From the NCBI GenBank assembly GCA_016932995.1, contig JAFGBU010000025.1, positions 1-64,000 of the forward strand: DNA of 64,000 nucleotides. Direction: 5' to 3'. Numbering within the stretch: the first letter of the stretch is position 1; every line of letters starts with the position of its first letter. A program made the translations under genes and the position numbers. This document shows positions 18,125 to 27,232 of the stretch, piece by piece. The notes under the pieces are model-generated. The model had not been told where the DNA came from. It made no database searches and worked only from the letters and a program-made list of their open reading frames with translations. The stretch is from Desulfovibrionaceae bacterium (GTDB lineage Bacteria; Desulfobacterota; Desulfovibrionia; Desulfovibrionales; Desulfovibrionaceae).

Positions 18125-20758
18125 GTGAAGGTGGCGGATTTTTTCAGTTGGCTGCCCTTTGGTGGACAAAGGAAAAAATCCAGGAGCAGTCTGGAGACCC
18201 TCCGAGCCGACTTCACGGCCCGCTATCATCATTTCAAGCTCCTGCTCAACGCCAACAACGAGACCCACGAACTCATGCTGGACATGGAGGAGGCCCTAAG
18301 GGGCCTGACTCCGTTCGGCATGCACTTCGTGCGCGCCGCCTGCACCAGGATGTCCACGGCCGTGTTCCAGATGGTCAAGCACCTGAACGAGCTGGCCCCG
18401 GGAAAATACCCGCGCCTCCAGGAGCGGTTCAAGGACATCCAGCAGGACATCAACCCCCTTGTCTGGCCCAGGCAGGCCCAGAGCCCGGGGCCCCTGGTCA
18501 TGGACCTGGCCGCGGTCACCCGGGCCGACCAGGACCTGGTCGGCCTGAAGATGGCCAACGCCGGGGAGATGAAGAACCGCCTGGAGCTGAACGTGCCCGA
18601 CGGCTTCGTGGTCACGGCCGCGGCCTACCGCCTGTTCATGGACCAGGGCCGGCTCCAGGAGGAGATCGACCGCCGCATCCAGGCCGCCGAGATCTTCGAC
18701 CCCGAGGAGGCGGCCGGCCAGGGGACCAGGGAGCTGGCCGGCCGGGCCGAGCTGCTGCGCCTGAGCGCCTCGATCCAGGACCTGATCAGGGAGACCCCCC
18801 TGCCCGCGGGGCTCGAGTCCGCGATCTTCGCGGCCTACGACGGCCTGGCCCGGGGCCGGGACCTGCGCCTGGCCATGCGCAGCAGCTGCCAGGGCGAGGA
18901 CCTGGAGTCCTACTCGTTCGCGGGCCAGTACCGCACGGCCCTGAACATCGACCGTGCGGGCCTGGCCCCGGCCTACAAGGACGTGATCGCCTCCAAGTAC
19001 AGCCCCCAGGCCACGGCCTACCGCCTGAGCCGGGGCGTGCCCGACGAGGACGTGGCCATGTGCGTGGGCTGCATGCCCATGGTCGAGGCCAGGTCCGGGG
19101 GCGTGGCCTACTCCAGGAGCCCGGTGGACATCGCGGACACCAGGGTCTTCATCCACTCGGTCTGGGGCCTGCCCCGGGCCGTGGTCGAGGGCTCGCTGGA
19201 GGCGGACGCGTTCATCTTCTCCAGGGAGCGCGGCCTGCCCCTCAAGCACATGTCCCTGGCGCGCAAGACGCGCAGGTTCGTGTGCGACAAGGACCGCGGG
19301 GTCTGCCTGGCCGAGAACACCGGCGAGCAGGCCGGGCTGCCGTCCATCGACGAGAAAACGGCCCGGGACCTGGCCGAGCTGGCCGTGGGCCTGGAGGCCT
19401 ACTACGGCTCGCCCCAGGACATGGAGTGGGCCCTTGACGGACAAAACAACCTGGTCATGCTCCAGTGCCGGCCCCTGAAGCAGGTCGGCGAGGCCCAGAA
19501 ACACGCCCTCCTGCCCCGGGGCCCGGCCCTGGGCCCGGTCCTGGTCCAGGGCGGCGAGACGGCCAGCCCGGGCGCGGGCGCGGGCCCGATCTATCCGATC
19601 CTCAAGGACTCCGACGCCCTGAGCTTTCCCCAGGGCGCGGTCCTGCTCGCGGAACAGGCCCTGCCGCGCTGGGCGGCCATGCTCAACTGGGCCTCGGCCG
19701 TGGTCACCGAGCAGGGCAACTCGGCCGGGCACCTGGCCAACGTGGCCAGGGAGTTCGGGGTCCCGGCCCTGTTCGGGGTCGGCAAGGCCATGGACAGGCT
19801 CGCGCCGGGCCAGACAGTGACCGTGGACGCCACGGGCAAGGCGGTCTACGACGGCCGGATCCGGGCCCTGCTGTCCACGGCCCCGGCGGCCAGGAACCTC
19901 ATGAAGGGCAGCCCGGTCTACGCCGCCCTGCAGGCCGCGGCCGAGCACATCCTGCCCCTCAACCTGCTGGACCCCGAGGCCGTGACCTTCCGGCCCCGCC
20001 ACTGCCGGACCTTTCACGACCTCACCCGGTTCTGTCACGAAAAGGCCGTGGAGGAGATGTTCTGCTTCGGCACCGAGCACGACTTCCCCGAGGCCGCGGC
20101 CAAGCAGCTCTACAGCGGAGGGGCCAAGCAGTTCTGGGTCGTCAACCTGGACGACGGGTTCAAGGTCCCGGTCAGGGAAAAGCTGGTCCGGCTCGAGGAG
20201 ATCGCCTCCATCCCCATGCTCGCCCTGTGGCTGGGCATGACCGCGGTGCCCTGGGCCGGGCCGCCGCCCGTAGACACCAAGGGGTTCATGTCCGTGCTCT
20301 TCGAGGCCTCGGTCAACCCGGCCCTGGTGCCGGACATGAAGTCCCGCTACGCCATGAAGAACTACTTCATGATCTCCAAGAACTTCTGCAGCCTGCAGTC
20401 GCGCTTCGGGTTCCACTTCTGCGACACCGAGGCCCTGGTCGGGGAGAGGACCCGGGAGAACTACATCAGCTTCCAGTTCAAGGGCGGCGCGGCCAACATG
20501 GACAGGCGGGTGACCAGGGCCAGGTTCGTGTCCGAGATGCTGGAGGCCTTCGACTTCAGGACCCAGGTCCGGGAGGACAGCGCCTCGGCCCGGATCGAGG
20601 GCCTGGACCAGGCGTTCATGGAGGACCGGCTCAAGATCCTGGGCTATCTGATAATGCACACAAGACAACTGGACATGGTCATGGCCGACGCCGCGTCCAT
20701 CAGCCAGCACCGCAACAAATTAATGAAGGATATAAAGGAGATAGTCCTCAAGGGCTAG
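18125..20758 (+). CDS. PEP-synthase/PPDK-like protein with unusual C-terminal half
   Basis: This 877-residue protein starts at a GTG. After an N-terminal helical region of about 130 residues comes a pyruvate/PEP ATP-binding domain (LAMRSSCQGEDLESYSFAGQ near 255-275, FIHSVWGLPRAVVEG near 340) and then a phosphohistidine mobile domain with the motif NSAGHLANVAREFGVPALFG, where His536 is the likely phosphorylated residue. The remaining 300 residues do not show the TIM-barrel PEP-binding domain of PpsA, so it cannot be a complete PEP synthase; it is more like the split phosphotransfer proteins of the rifampicin-phosphotransferase/PpsA family. It is the last gene behind the sigma-54 promoter. The small molecule it phosphorylates, if any, is unknown. 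Confidence 0.75.
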   Translation: MKVADFFSWLPFGGQRKKSRSSLETLRADFTARYHHFKLLLNANNETHELMLDMEEALRGLTPFGMHFVRAACTRMSTAVFQMVKHLNELAPGKYPRLQERFKDIQQDINPLVWPRQAQSPGPLVMDLAAVTRADQDLVGLKMANAGEMKNRLELNVPDGFVVTAAAYRLFMDQGRLQEEIDRRIQAAEIFDPEEAAGQGTRELAGRAELLRLSASIQDLIRETPLPAGLESAIFAAYDGLARGRDLRLAMRSSCQGEDLESYSFAGQYRTALNIDRAGLAPAYKDVIASKYSPQATAYRLSRGVPDEDVAMCVGCMPMVEARSGGVAYSRSPVDIADTRVFIHSVWGLPRAVVEGSLEADAFIFSRERGLPLKHMSLARKTRRFVCDKDRGVCLAENTGEQAGLPSIDEKTARDLAELAVGLEAYYGSPQDMEWALDGQNNLVMLQCRPLKQVGEAQKHALLPRGPALGPVLVQGGETASPGAGAGPIYPILKDSDALSFPQGAVLLAEQALPRWAAMLNWASAVVTEQGNSAGHLANVAREFGVPALFGVGKAMDRLAPGQTVTVDATGKAVYDGRIRALLSTAPAARNLMKGSPVYAALQAAAEHILPLNLLDPEAVTFRPRHCRTFHDLTRFCHEKAVEEMFCFGTEHDFPEAAAKQLYSGGAKQFWVVNLDDGFKVPVREKLVRLEEIASIPMLALWLGMTAVPWAGPPPVDTKGFMSVLFEASVNPALVPDMKSRYAMKNYFMISKNFCSLQSRFGFHFCDTEALVGERTRENYISFQFKGGAANMDRRVTRARFVSEMLEAFDFRTQVREDSASARIEGLDQAFMEDRLKILGYLIMHTRQLDMVMADAASISQHRNKLMKDIKEIVLKG

Positions 20759-20802
20759 GCCCGGCCCGGCCCTTGGGGAAGTGGGAAAAAATCGGTCCGG
20801 GA

Positions 20803-20821
20803 GTGCGCAATTTTTACGCAC
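20803..20821. promoter_or_regulatory. Candidate enhancer-binding site upstream of the secreted repeat gene
   Basis: GTGCG-N9-CGCAC is an inverted repeat centred about 97 bases upstream of the start site predicted from the sigma-54 promoter at 20884. Its TGCGCAATTTTTAC portion resembles the site at 4476-4489 and has the same 5-N9-5 geometry. Confidence 0.5.
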
Positions 20822-20883
20822 CGACGACCCCCGGCCCAGGGGCCGAGACAAAGAAATCCAATGACCTCACAGGGGCTCGGATT

Positions 20884-20898
20884 TGGCACATTGATTGC
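20884..20898 (+). promoter_or_regulatory. Sigma-54 promoter (-24/-12)
   Basis: TGGCACATTGATTGC matches TGGCAC-N5-TTGC exactly. The start site would be near 20909, about 39 bases before the ATG at 20948. Confidence 0.88.
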
Positions 20899-20947
20899 TC
20901 ATGGCCCAGTCAGTTGTTTTAATCCCAAACTCTCCGGAGGAATCGAG

Positions 20948-21241
20948 ATGAAAAAGCTTCTTTTCGCATTGGCCCTGGTCCTGTCCATGACCGCCCTGGC
21001 CTTTGCCGGCGCCAAGACCGGCGACATCACCGTTGACAGCAAGGTCGACAAGGTCACCAACGTGGGCATGGGCATGGGCGTCAAGGCCGAGACCAACGTG
21101 CATTCCGTTGACGTCAAGGACGGCTCCAAGACCGGCGACATCACCATCAAGGGCAAGGCCGGCCAGGTAACCAACGTGGGCATGGGCATGGGCGTCGAGT
21201 CCAAGACCAACGTGGGCAGCGTCAAGGTAGGCGGCAAGTAG
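20948..21241 (+). CDS. Secreted protein with two tandem repeats (GDI...TNVGMGMGV...TNVxSV)
   Basis: This 97-residue protein has a signal peptide (ending near ALAFAGA) and consists otherwise of two copies of a repeat of about 39 residues: TGDITVDSKVDKVTNVGMGM continuing to TNVHSVDV, and TGDITIKGKAGQVTNVGMGM continuing to TNVGSVKV. The DNA copies are nearly identical over the GMGMG part. Alternating polar and small residues with conserved Asn and Gly suggest a stacked beta structure, as in curlin-type repeats, but no curlin signature is present. CCGGAGG precedes the ATG. It is monocistronic: a sigma-54 promoter in front, a strong terminator behind. It shares its motif with the small protein at 4026. 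Confidence 0.75.
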   Translation: MKKLLFALALVLSMTALAFAGAKTGDITVDSKVDKVTNVGMGMGVKAETNVHSVDVKDGSKTGDITIKGKAGQVTNVGMGMGVESKTNVGSVKVGGK

Positions 21242-21273
21242 TCGCCGGACCGGACTCAACCCGACTGAAAAAA

Positions 21274-21304
21274 GGGCCCGCCGGAGAAATCCGGCGGGCC
21301 CTTT
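21274..21304. terminator. Bidirectional intrinsic terminator
   Basis: GGGCCCGCCGGA pairs perfectly with TCCGGCGGGCCC around GAAA. AAAAAA on the left and TTT on the right let it end both the repeat gene (rightward) and the gene at 21322 (leftward). Confidence 0.9.
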
Positions 21305-21321
21305 GCATTCACGGTCCCCGG

Positions 21322-21846
21322 CTAGCGGGCCGCGGACGGCTCCGGGCCAAGGACCTCGCGCCGGATGCCGTCCACGATGCCCCGGCAGGTGGCCTCGAGG
21401 TTCTTCGCGTCCAGGACATAGAGCTTCCAGTCCTTGATGATCTGGGCCCGGCAGGCGATGCCCTCCAGGCCCTTGCCGAAGCCCGCGGGCACGGCCTCCA
21501 GCGCGGCCTGGGCGGCCAGGGGGGTGAGCACTATGACGCTTAGGCTGTAGCCCAGGACCCTGTTTCCGGCGTCGCTCACCGGCAGGGCGATGACGCTTAT
21601 GAAGTAGTTGAAGTCCTCGTCGTCCAGGACCACGCCCGGGGCGGCCAGGAGCCGGTCCCTGAACTGCCCGGCCACGACGTCCTTGAGCCCGCCGTTGGCG
21701 GTCACCCGCAGGGCGACGCGGGCCTCGGGCCCGGCCGCGCGCGCGGCCAAGACCCAGGCCGACACGGCCAGAAGCGCGCAGCCGACGACCAGCCCGCTCA
21801 GGGCCGGGCCGCGGCCGCCGAACAATGACCCATTAGACCGGAGCAT
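21322..21846 (-). CDS. Hypothetical exported or membrane-anchored protein
   Basis: This 174-residue protein has one N-terminal hydrophobic helix (LSGLVVGCALLAVSAWVLAARA) and a soluble domain of about 130 residues, rich in alternating beta and alpha segments, with a conserved-looking DDEDFNYFISVIALPV stretch and two cysteines. No family is recognised. Its ATG has only a weak GAAG upstream. It reads away from the histidine kinase gene at 21971 and shares the short AT-rich gap 21847-21970 with it; the bidirectional terminator ends its transcript. Confidence 0.55.
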   Translation of the reverse strand: MLRSNGSLFGGRGPALSGLVVGCALLAVSAWVLAARAAGPEARVALRVTANGGLKDVVAGQFRDRLLAAPGVVLDDEDFNYFISVIALPVSDAGNRVLGYSLSVIVLTPLAAQAALEAVPAGFGKGLEGIACRAQIIKDWKLYVLDAKNLEATCRGIVDGIRREVLGPEPSAAR

Positions 21847-21970
21847 ACTTCATATCTGCCCTTTTTCAATTCCGTTTTCAAGCCTTTTGACCCCTCTGGA
21901 TTGTTGCCCTGTTCTGGATTAGGCTGGTTTGGGCCTCGCGCAATCGGACGCGGCCAAGGCCGGGAGGCGC

Positions 21971-23410
21971 ATGGATCAAGATCGCAGGACCTGGCGCATA
22001 AGCATCACCATCAAGCTGCTGGTCTGGTGCCTGACCCTGGTGGCCATCTTCTACGCCACCACCAGCTACCTGTTCGTGCGCATAAAGGACGTGGTCGCCG
22101 ACTCCGAGGCCCTGGTCGACGTCAACTACGAGATCGAGCTGGCCGCCCAGCGCCTGATCCAGACCCTGCTGTCCGTGGAGGAGAACCGCAAGCGCTACGA
22201 GATCCTCCAGAAAAACGTCTACATGGACTACGTGATCGAGGACCTGTCGCGCTTCGGCAGGCTGCTGAACCAGACCCTGGACAGCCACCCCGCGCTCAAG
22301 CCCGCCCTGAAGCCCCTGACCCAGGAGTTCAGCATCACCCTGTCCAAGGGCTCGTCCCCGGCCGCCCTGCTCATACCCGACGCCACGGTCAACTCCTGGC
22401 TGGAGAAACTCTCCGCGGTCAGGCGCGACAATCAGCGCCAGATGGAGGCCCGGCTGAACGAGCTCAACGCCAGGGGCCAGCAGGCCGCGCGCATCGGGTT
22501 CATCGGGCTCATCTTCTCCATCGGCCTGGGCCTGGCGGGCAGCCTGTTCATCGCCTACAGGCTCAACCTTTCGCTCGGCGACATCCGCAGGGGCATCAAG
22601 GAGATCGGCCGCGACGGCCGGATCGAGCCGGTCCGGGTGCGCTCCAACGACGAGCTCGGGGAGCTGGCCACGGCCTTCAACAACATGGCCGAACGGCTCA
22701 GGCTCGAGGAGCAGATGCGTTCGGACTTCATCTCCATGCTCAGCCACGAGGTGCGCACCCCGCTGACCAGCATCCGCGAATCCAACGTCCTGGTCCGGGA
22801 CGGGGTCTTCGGCGAGGTCAACGAACGCCAGAAGCGCTTTCTGGACATCTCCCTGCAGGAGATCGAGCGCCTGTCCGCCCTGCTGGAACGGCTCATGACC
22901 GTGTCCAGCCTGGAGGCCAGCCTGCCCGAGCTGAACATCGAGGCCCTGGACGCGTCCACGCTGATCACCTCGGCCCTGGACAGGATCAGGCCCGCGGCCG
23001 TGTCCAAGGACATCGCCCTCAGGGCCGAGACCCCGGAGCCGCCCTGCCCGGTCATGGCCGACCGGGACAACCTCCAGCAGGTGCTTCTCAACCTGTTGGG
23101 AAACGCGATCAAGTTCTCCTCTCCGGGCGGGCAGGTCACGGTGTCCGCGGCCCGCTCCCCGGACAAGGCCGAGGCGGTGTTCAGGGTCCGGGACCAGGGC
23201 CTGGGCATCCCCGAGGCCGAGCAGGCCTACGTGTTCCAGAAGTACTACCGCCACAGCTCGGTGCGCGGCAGCGTGGACGGGGTCGGCCTCGGCCTGTCCA
23301 TATCCAAGGCCATAGTCGAGGCCCACGGCGGCCGCATCTGGCTCGCGAGCGAGGAGGGCGCGGGCAGCGAGTTCTGCTTTTCCCTTCCCTTGGTCCAGGC
23401 GATGGTATAA
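21971..23410 (+). CDS. Sensor histidine kinase, GlrK/QseE type
   Basis: The ATG at 21971 follows GGGAGG and gives 479 residues; an upstream TTG is a poorer start. There is a membrane helix near 20-40, a helical periplasmic region of about 140 residues, a second helix near 176-200, a HAMP domain and a kinase core. His259 in MLSHEVRTPLTSIRE is the phosphoacceptor; the N box is NLLGNAIKFSSPGG and the G boxes include DQGLGIPEAE and GVGLGLSISKAIV. The gene order kinase, small lipoprotein, AAA+ response regulator matches the enterobacterial glrK-qseG-glrR system, an envelope-stress circuit. Orthology is inferred from architecture and order, not from a tree. Confidence 0.87.
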   Translation: MDQDRRTWRISITIKLLVWCLTLVAIFYATTSYLFVRIKDVVADSEALVDVNYEIELAAQRLIQTLLSVEENRKRYEILQKNVYMDYVIEDLSRFGRLLNQTLDSHPALKPALKPLTQEFSITLSKGSSPAALLIPDATVNSWLEKLSAVRRDNQRQMEARLNELNARGQQAARIGFIGLIFSIGLGLAGSLFIAYRLNLSLGDIRRGIKEIGRDGRIEPVRVRSNDELGELATAFNNMAERLRLEEQMRSDFISMLSHEVRTPLTSIRESNVLVRDGVFGEVNERQKRFLDISLQEIERLSALLERLMTVSSLEASLPELNIEALDASTLITSALDRIRPAAVSKDIALRAETPEPPCPVMADRDNLQQVLLNLLGNAIKFSSPGGQVTVSAARSPDKAEAVFRVRDQGLGIPEAEQAYVFQKYYRHSSVRGSVDGVGLGLSISKAIVEAHGGRIWLASEEGAGSEFCFSLPLVQAMV

Positions 23411-23419
23411 GAAAAGGCC

Positions 23420-24046
23420 ATGAAAACAAGGCCGGCGCTCGTTCCCATGCTCAAATCCCTGACCCTGGTCCTTGTTGCCTCCCTGTTCTGCGCCTGCGCG
23501 ACCAAGGGCCCCGGAAACCGCTCCGGCGGGGAGCAGCTGTACGCCCAGGCCAAGGCCGGTTACCTGGCCGGCGACTACGCCCGGGCCGCGGAGCTGTTCA
23601 GGCGCGCGGCCGGGGAGCCGGGCGGCCGGAACGCGGGGCCCAGGGCCCTGTTCGGGCTCGCCTGCGCCGGGCTGGCCAAGGCCCAAACCGAACAGGACCT
23701 GGCCGCGGCCCGGGCCGACTGGAGCGGGTATCTGGCACGCGACCCCAAGGGCCTGGCCTGGGATCCGGAGCTCATGACCCCGCTCCTGCTCCATCTGACC
23801 GGGGCCTGCGCCCCGGGCCCCCAGACCCTGGCCGGGCAGGAGCCAAAGGCCCTGGCCGGGCAGCTTCCGGACGCGGACCGGAGCGCCGAGCTGCTGCGCA
23901 ACAGGGTCAGCGCCATGGAGCAGATAGGCCTGCTCAAGAAGGCCCTGGACGACAAGGCCGAGGAGATAGAACGCCTGCGCCGGCAGATACTGGCCCTTGA
24001 AAGGCTGCACCTGGAGCTGTCCCACCGCAAGCAAGGATTCCAATAA
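23420..24046 (+). CDS. QseG/YfhG-like lipoprotein
   Basis: This 208-residue lipoprotein has a signal ending in LFCAC (lipid cysteine near 27), then a TPR-like helical part (GDYARAAELFRRAA, then a domain with many alanines) and a C-terminal coiled coil (LLKKALDDKAEEIERLRRQI). It sits nine bases after the kinase and six bases before the response regulator, the position of QseG in the Glr/Qse system, where the lipoprotein acts in the outer membrane or periplasm on the kinase. AAAAGG serves as ribosome-binding site. Confidence 0.7.
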   Translation: MKTRPALVPMLKSLTLVLVASLFCACATKGPGNRSGGEQLYAQAKAGYLAGDYARAAELFRRAAGEPGGRNAGPRALFGLACAGLAKAQTEQDLAAARADWSGYLARDPKGLAWDPELMTPLLLHLTGACAPGPQTLAGQEPKALAGQLPDADRSAELLRNRVSAMEQIGLLKKALDDKAEEIERLRRQILALERLHLELSHRKQGFQ

Positions 24047-24051
24047 GCCCG

Positions 24052-25431
24052 ATGCCCGGTAAAAGCAGCGACAACCCGCAGGCCGCCTGCGGGCCCGACG
24101 GCCGGACGATCCTGGTCGTTGACGACGACGCCGCGATCCTCGAGGTCCTGGAGGCGCGGCTGGCCTCGGCCGGGTACCGGACCCTGGTCTCGTCCAGCGC
24201 CGAGACAGCCCTCAAGACCCTGGGCCGGGAAGAGGTCGACCTGATCATCTCGGACGTCAAGATGCCGGGCATAGGCGGGGCCGGCCTGCTCAGGGAGGTC
24301 TCGAACGACTGGCCGGACATCCCGTTGATCCTGCTCACGGCCTACGGGACCATCCCCGACGCCGTGGACTTCATGCGCACCGGGGCCGCGGACTACCTGA
24401 CAAAGCCCTTTGACGGCAACGAGCTCCTGGAAAAGATCTCCGGCCTGCTCAAGGCCCGCAGGAGGCCGGGCGCCGGGGACGCGGCCATAAGCGAGGTCCT
24501 GTGGGGCGGCCGCAGCCCGGTCATGCGCAAGTTCTACGAGCTCCTGGCCCGGGTCTCCCACAGCGAGGTCAACGTGCTCATCGTGGGCGAGTCCGGCACG
24601 GGCAAGGAGATGATCGCCCGCATCCTGCACCGCCAGAGCCCCAGGGCCAAGGGCCCGTTCGTCACCGTGGACTGCGGCTCGACCCCGGCCAGCCTGCTGG
24701 AGAGCGAGCTCTTCGGCCACGTCAAGGGCTCGTTCACCCACGCCCTCAGGGACAAGAAGGGCCTCATCGAGGTCGCGGACAAGGGCACCCTGCTCCTGGA
24801 CGAGATCGGAAACATCTCCCCGGAGATGCAGACCAGGCTGCTCAGGTTCCTTCAGGAGCACACCATCCGAAGGGTCGGCGACACCAAGGAGATACCCGTG
24901 TCCTGCCGGGTCCTGGCCGCGACCAACGCGGACCTGACCGCCCTGGTCAGAAAGGGCGCCTTCAGGGAGGATCTGTACTTCAGGCTCAAGGTCGTGACCC
25001 TGAACGTGCCCCCGCTCAGGGAGCGCAGGGAGGACATCCCCCTGCTCGTCGAACGCTTCCTGGAGGAGTTCTGCAAGGAGCAGGGCCGGGCCCGGATCAC
25101 GCCCTCGCCCGAGACCATGAGGCTGCTCATGGCCCACCCCTGGCCGGGAAACGTCCGGGAGCTCAAGCACGCCCTGGAGGCCGGGGTGGTCTTCTGCAAG
25201 GGCGGCGCGCTCAGGCCCGAGGACCTGCAGATCGAGGCCGCGGGCGGCGCGAGCGGACCGGACGAGGCCTCGCTGTCCCTGGAGGACAACGAGCACCAGG
25301 CCATCCTCAGGGCCCTGGAGCGTTCGGGCTGGGTCAAGAAGGCGGCCGCGGACCTTCTGGGCATAAGCCGCAGGGCCATCCACTACAAGATCAAGAAGTA
25401 CGGCATCAAGGTCCCGGAAAGGGAGCGCTAG
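24052..25431 (+). CDS. AAA+ response regulator with altered sigma-54 contact loop (GlrR-like)
   Basis: This 459-residue protein has a receiver (Asp68 in LIISDVKMPG), an AAA+ domain with GESGTGKEM as Walker A, and a Fis-type helix-turn-helix (KKAAADLLGISRRAIHYKI). Where NtrC-family activators have GAFTGA, this one has GSFTHA (226-231): Phe and Thr are kept but the second Gly is His. Some regulators with altered loops act with sigma-70 or have lost activation, so sigma-54 dependence is uncertain. It is the third gene of the kinase-lipoprotein-regulator set. Its stop shares CTAG with the convergent HD-GYP gene. Confidence 0.88.
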   Translation: MPGKSSDNPQAACGPDGRTILVVDDDAAILEVLEARLASAGYRTLVSSSAETALKTLGREEVDLIISDVKMPGIGGAGLLREVSNDWPDIPLILLTAYGTIPDAVDFMRTGAADYLTKPFDGNELLEKISGLLKARRRPGAGDAAISEVLWGGRSPVMRKFYELLARVSHSEVNVLIVGESGTGKEMIARILHRQSPRAKGPFVTVDCGSTPASLLESELFGHVKGSFTHALRDKKGLIEVADKGTLLLDEIGNISPEMQTRLLRFLQEHTIRRVGDTKEIPVSCRVLAATNADLTALVRKGAFREDLYFRLKVVTLNVPPLRERREDIPLLVERFLEEFCKEQGRARITPSPETMRLLMAHPWPGNVRELKHALEAGVVFCKGGALRPEDLQIEAAGGASGPDEASLSLEDNEHQAILRALERSGWVKKAAADLLGISRRAIHYKIKKYGIKVPERER

Positions 25432-27188
25432 TCGGCCTCGCCCTGCGTCCGGGCATGGAGCTCGCTCAGGGTCTGAAGCTGCTCGATGCCCAGGGAATAG
25501 GCCCTGGCCTCTATCTCCTCGATGCGCCGGACAAAGGCCTGGACCAGCCTGTGGTCCAGCTTGCCCTCCCGGGCCTCGTCCTCGATGATCGACAGGGCCT
25601 GGTCCTTGCTCGAGGCGGACTTGTAGTGCCTCTCCTGGATGATGGCGTCGTAGATGTCCACGATGGACAGCATGCGGCTCTGCACGAGTATGTCCTCGCC
25701 CCTCAGGCCGTCGGGGTATCCCGAGCCGTCCAGGCGCTCGTGGTGCTGGCGGATGATGGTCAACAGGTCCTGGAAATCCTTGCGGAACGGGATGTGCTGG
25801 AGGATGCGCTGGCTCTCGGCCGGGTGCCTCTCGATCTCCTGGCGCTCCTCCAGGGTCAGGTTGCCCCGGTGGACCAGGAAGCTGTCCCTCTCGTCCCTGC
25901 TCAGGACGTGCAGGGTCCGGCCGTCCGTCTCCAGGTACCTTCGGCTGAGCTCCAGGATGAACTCCCTGTCCTCGGGGCTGGTGACCGTGGACGCGTTTAT
26001 CCCCTTCAGCCGCTCGTAGTCCTCGATCCACGACGAGCGGTTCTCGACCCCGAACAGCTCCAGGCGCAGCCTGATGATCTCCATGAGCTTCTCGGGCACC
26101 CGGCGGTGCTTGGTGAGCACGTCCTCGCGCACGCCTATCTTACCCACGTCGTGAAGGATCCCGGCGTAGTATATCTCCCGGACCTGGTCCTCGGAAAACT
26201 GGATATCGGGAAAGGACCGGTCCTCGTTCAGGAGTTGGGCAAAGGCCACGACCAGCAGGGCCACGCGCTCCGAATGGCCGGCCGTGTAGGGGTCCCGCGA
26301 GTCGATGGCCTCGGCCAGGGCCTGGAGCATGGCCGCCATGAGGGTCTGGATGCCTTCGAAGTTGGAGGCGTTGCCCAGGGCGATGCCGGCCACCGCGGCC
26401 AGCACCGAAAGGCTCTTCGGGTGCCCGGAGTCGAACGGCGAGCCGCCCTCGCTTGCCAGGACCAGGCAGCCCTGGCAGGCGTTGGGAGAGGTCAGGGGCA
26501 GGACCAGCAGGGCCCTGATCGAGGGCAGATCGCAGTCCCACCTCGGGTCCTGGTCGAGCTCGTTGACGATCTCGGCCTTGCCGCTCCGAACGACCTCCTT
26601 GAACAGGGAGCAGTCGACTATCCTGGACAGCTCCTGCTCGTCGGAAAACCCGAACCACTCCAAGGGACTGAACCTGTTTCCGGAGCGCGTGGGCGCAAAA
26701 AGCGCCGCCCTGTCCGCGGGCAGGGCGGCGCCGCGGCATTCGCGCAGCAGGGCCCGGGCCACGTCCTTGAACCTGAGGGTGGTGTTGAACTCGATCACCG
26801 CCCGGTGCAGCAGGGCCAGCTCCCGGTACTTGGCCAGGGCCTCCTCGCCCACGGCCCGGCGCGCCGACTCCAGCTCCATGAACCCGTGCAGGCAGAAGGA
26901 CAGAAACCCGAGCTGGGCCTCGGCCCGTTCCCTCTCCGGCCCGGGCCGGCCGGAAAGGCCCGGCACGCTCAAGACCAGGCGGCCCAGGCCGTCGCCGTTA
27001 AGCCCGATGTCCAGGGACAGGACGTCTCGGGACTCCAGGTCCACGGCCTCGGCCCCCGGGCCGAAAAATATCCCGGGCGCGTCCTCGAAAACGAGCCCCA
27101 GAGTGGCCTCGTCTCCGACAAACCTCGCGGCCTGGCGGAGAAAATGCCGAAGAAGCCCGAGCTTGAGATATCTTCTGGGCGTGGCCAT
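25428..27188 (-). CDS. GAF and HD-GYP domain protein, probable cyclic-di-GMP phosphodiesterase
   Basis: This 586-residue soluble protein has an N-terminal region of unknown fold, a GAF domain at about 120-290, and an HD-GYP domain from about 305 to 560. The metal ligands and signature are present: HSERVALL, ILHDVGKIGV and HHERLDGSGYPDGLRG. An insertion of about 70 residues separates the HD core from the GYP part (around the stretch LELFGVENRSSWIEDYERL). It should hydrolyse cyclic-di-GMP and thus affect attachment or motility. It follows the single-domain receiver gene by 44 bases on the minus strand, and the two are probably one transcript, with the receiver as its input. Confidence 0.85.
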   Translation of the reverse strand: MATPRRYLKLGLLRHFLRQAARFVGDEATLGLVFEDAPGIFFGPGAEAVDLESRDVLSLDIGLNGDGLGRLVLSVPGLSGRPGPERERAEAQLGFLSFCLHGFMELESARRAVGEEALAKYRELALLHRAVIEFNTTLRFKDVARALLRECRGAALPADRAALFAPTRSGNRFSPLEWFGFSDEQELSRIVDCSLFKEVVRSGKAEIVNELDQDPRWDCDLPSIRALLVLPLTSPNACQGCLVLASEGGSPFDSGHPKSLSVLAAVAGIALGNASNFEGIQTLMAAMLQALAEAIDSRDPYTAGHSERVALLVVAFAQLLNEDRSFPDIQFSEDQVREIYYAGILHDVGKIGVREDVLTKHRRVPEKLMEIIRLRLELFGVENRSSWIEDYERLKGINASTVTSPEDREFILELSRRYLETDGRTLHVLSRDERDSFLVHRGNLTLEERQEIERHPAESQRILQHIPFRKDFQDLLTIIRQHHERLDGSGYPDGLRGEDILVQSRMLSIVDIYDAIIQERHYKSASSKDQALSIIEDEAREGKLDHRLVQAFVRRIEEIEARAYSLGIEQLQTLSELHARTQGEAD

Positions 27189-27232
27189 GGGCCGCTGTCA
27201 CCGCCTTTGATCCCTGCCTGCGGTTCGACGGG

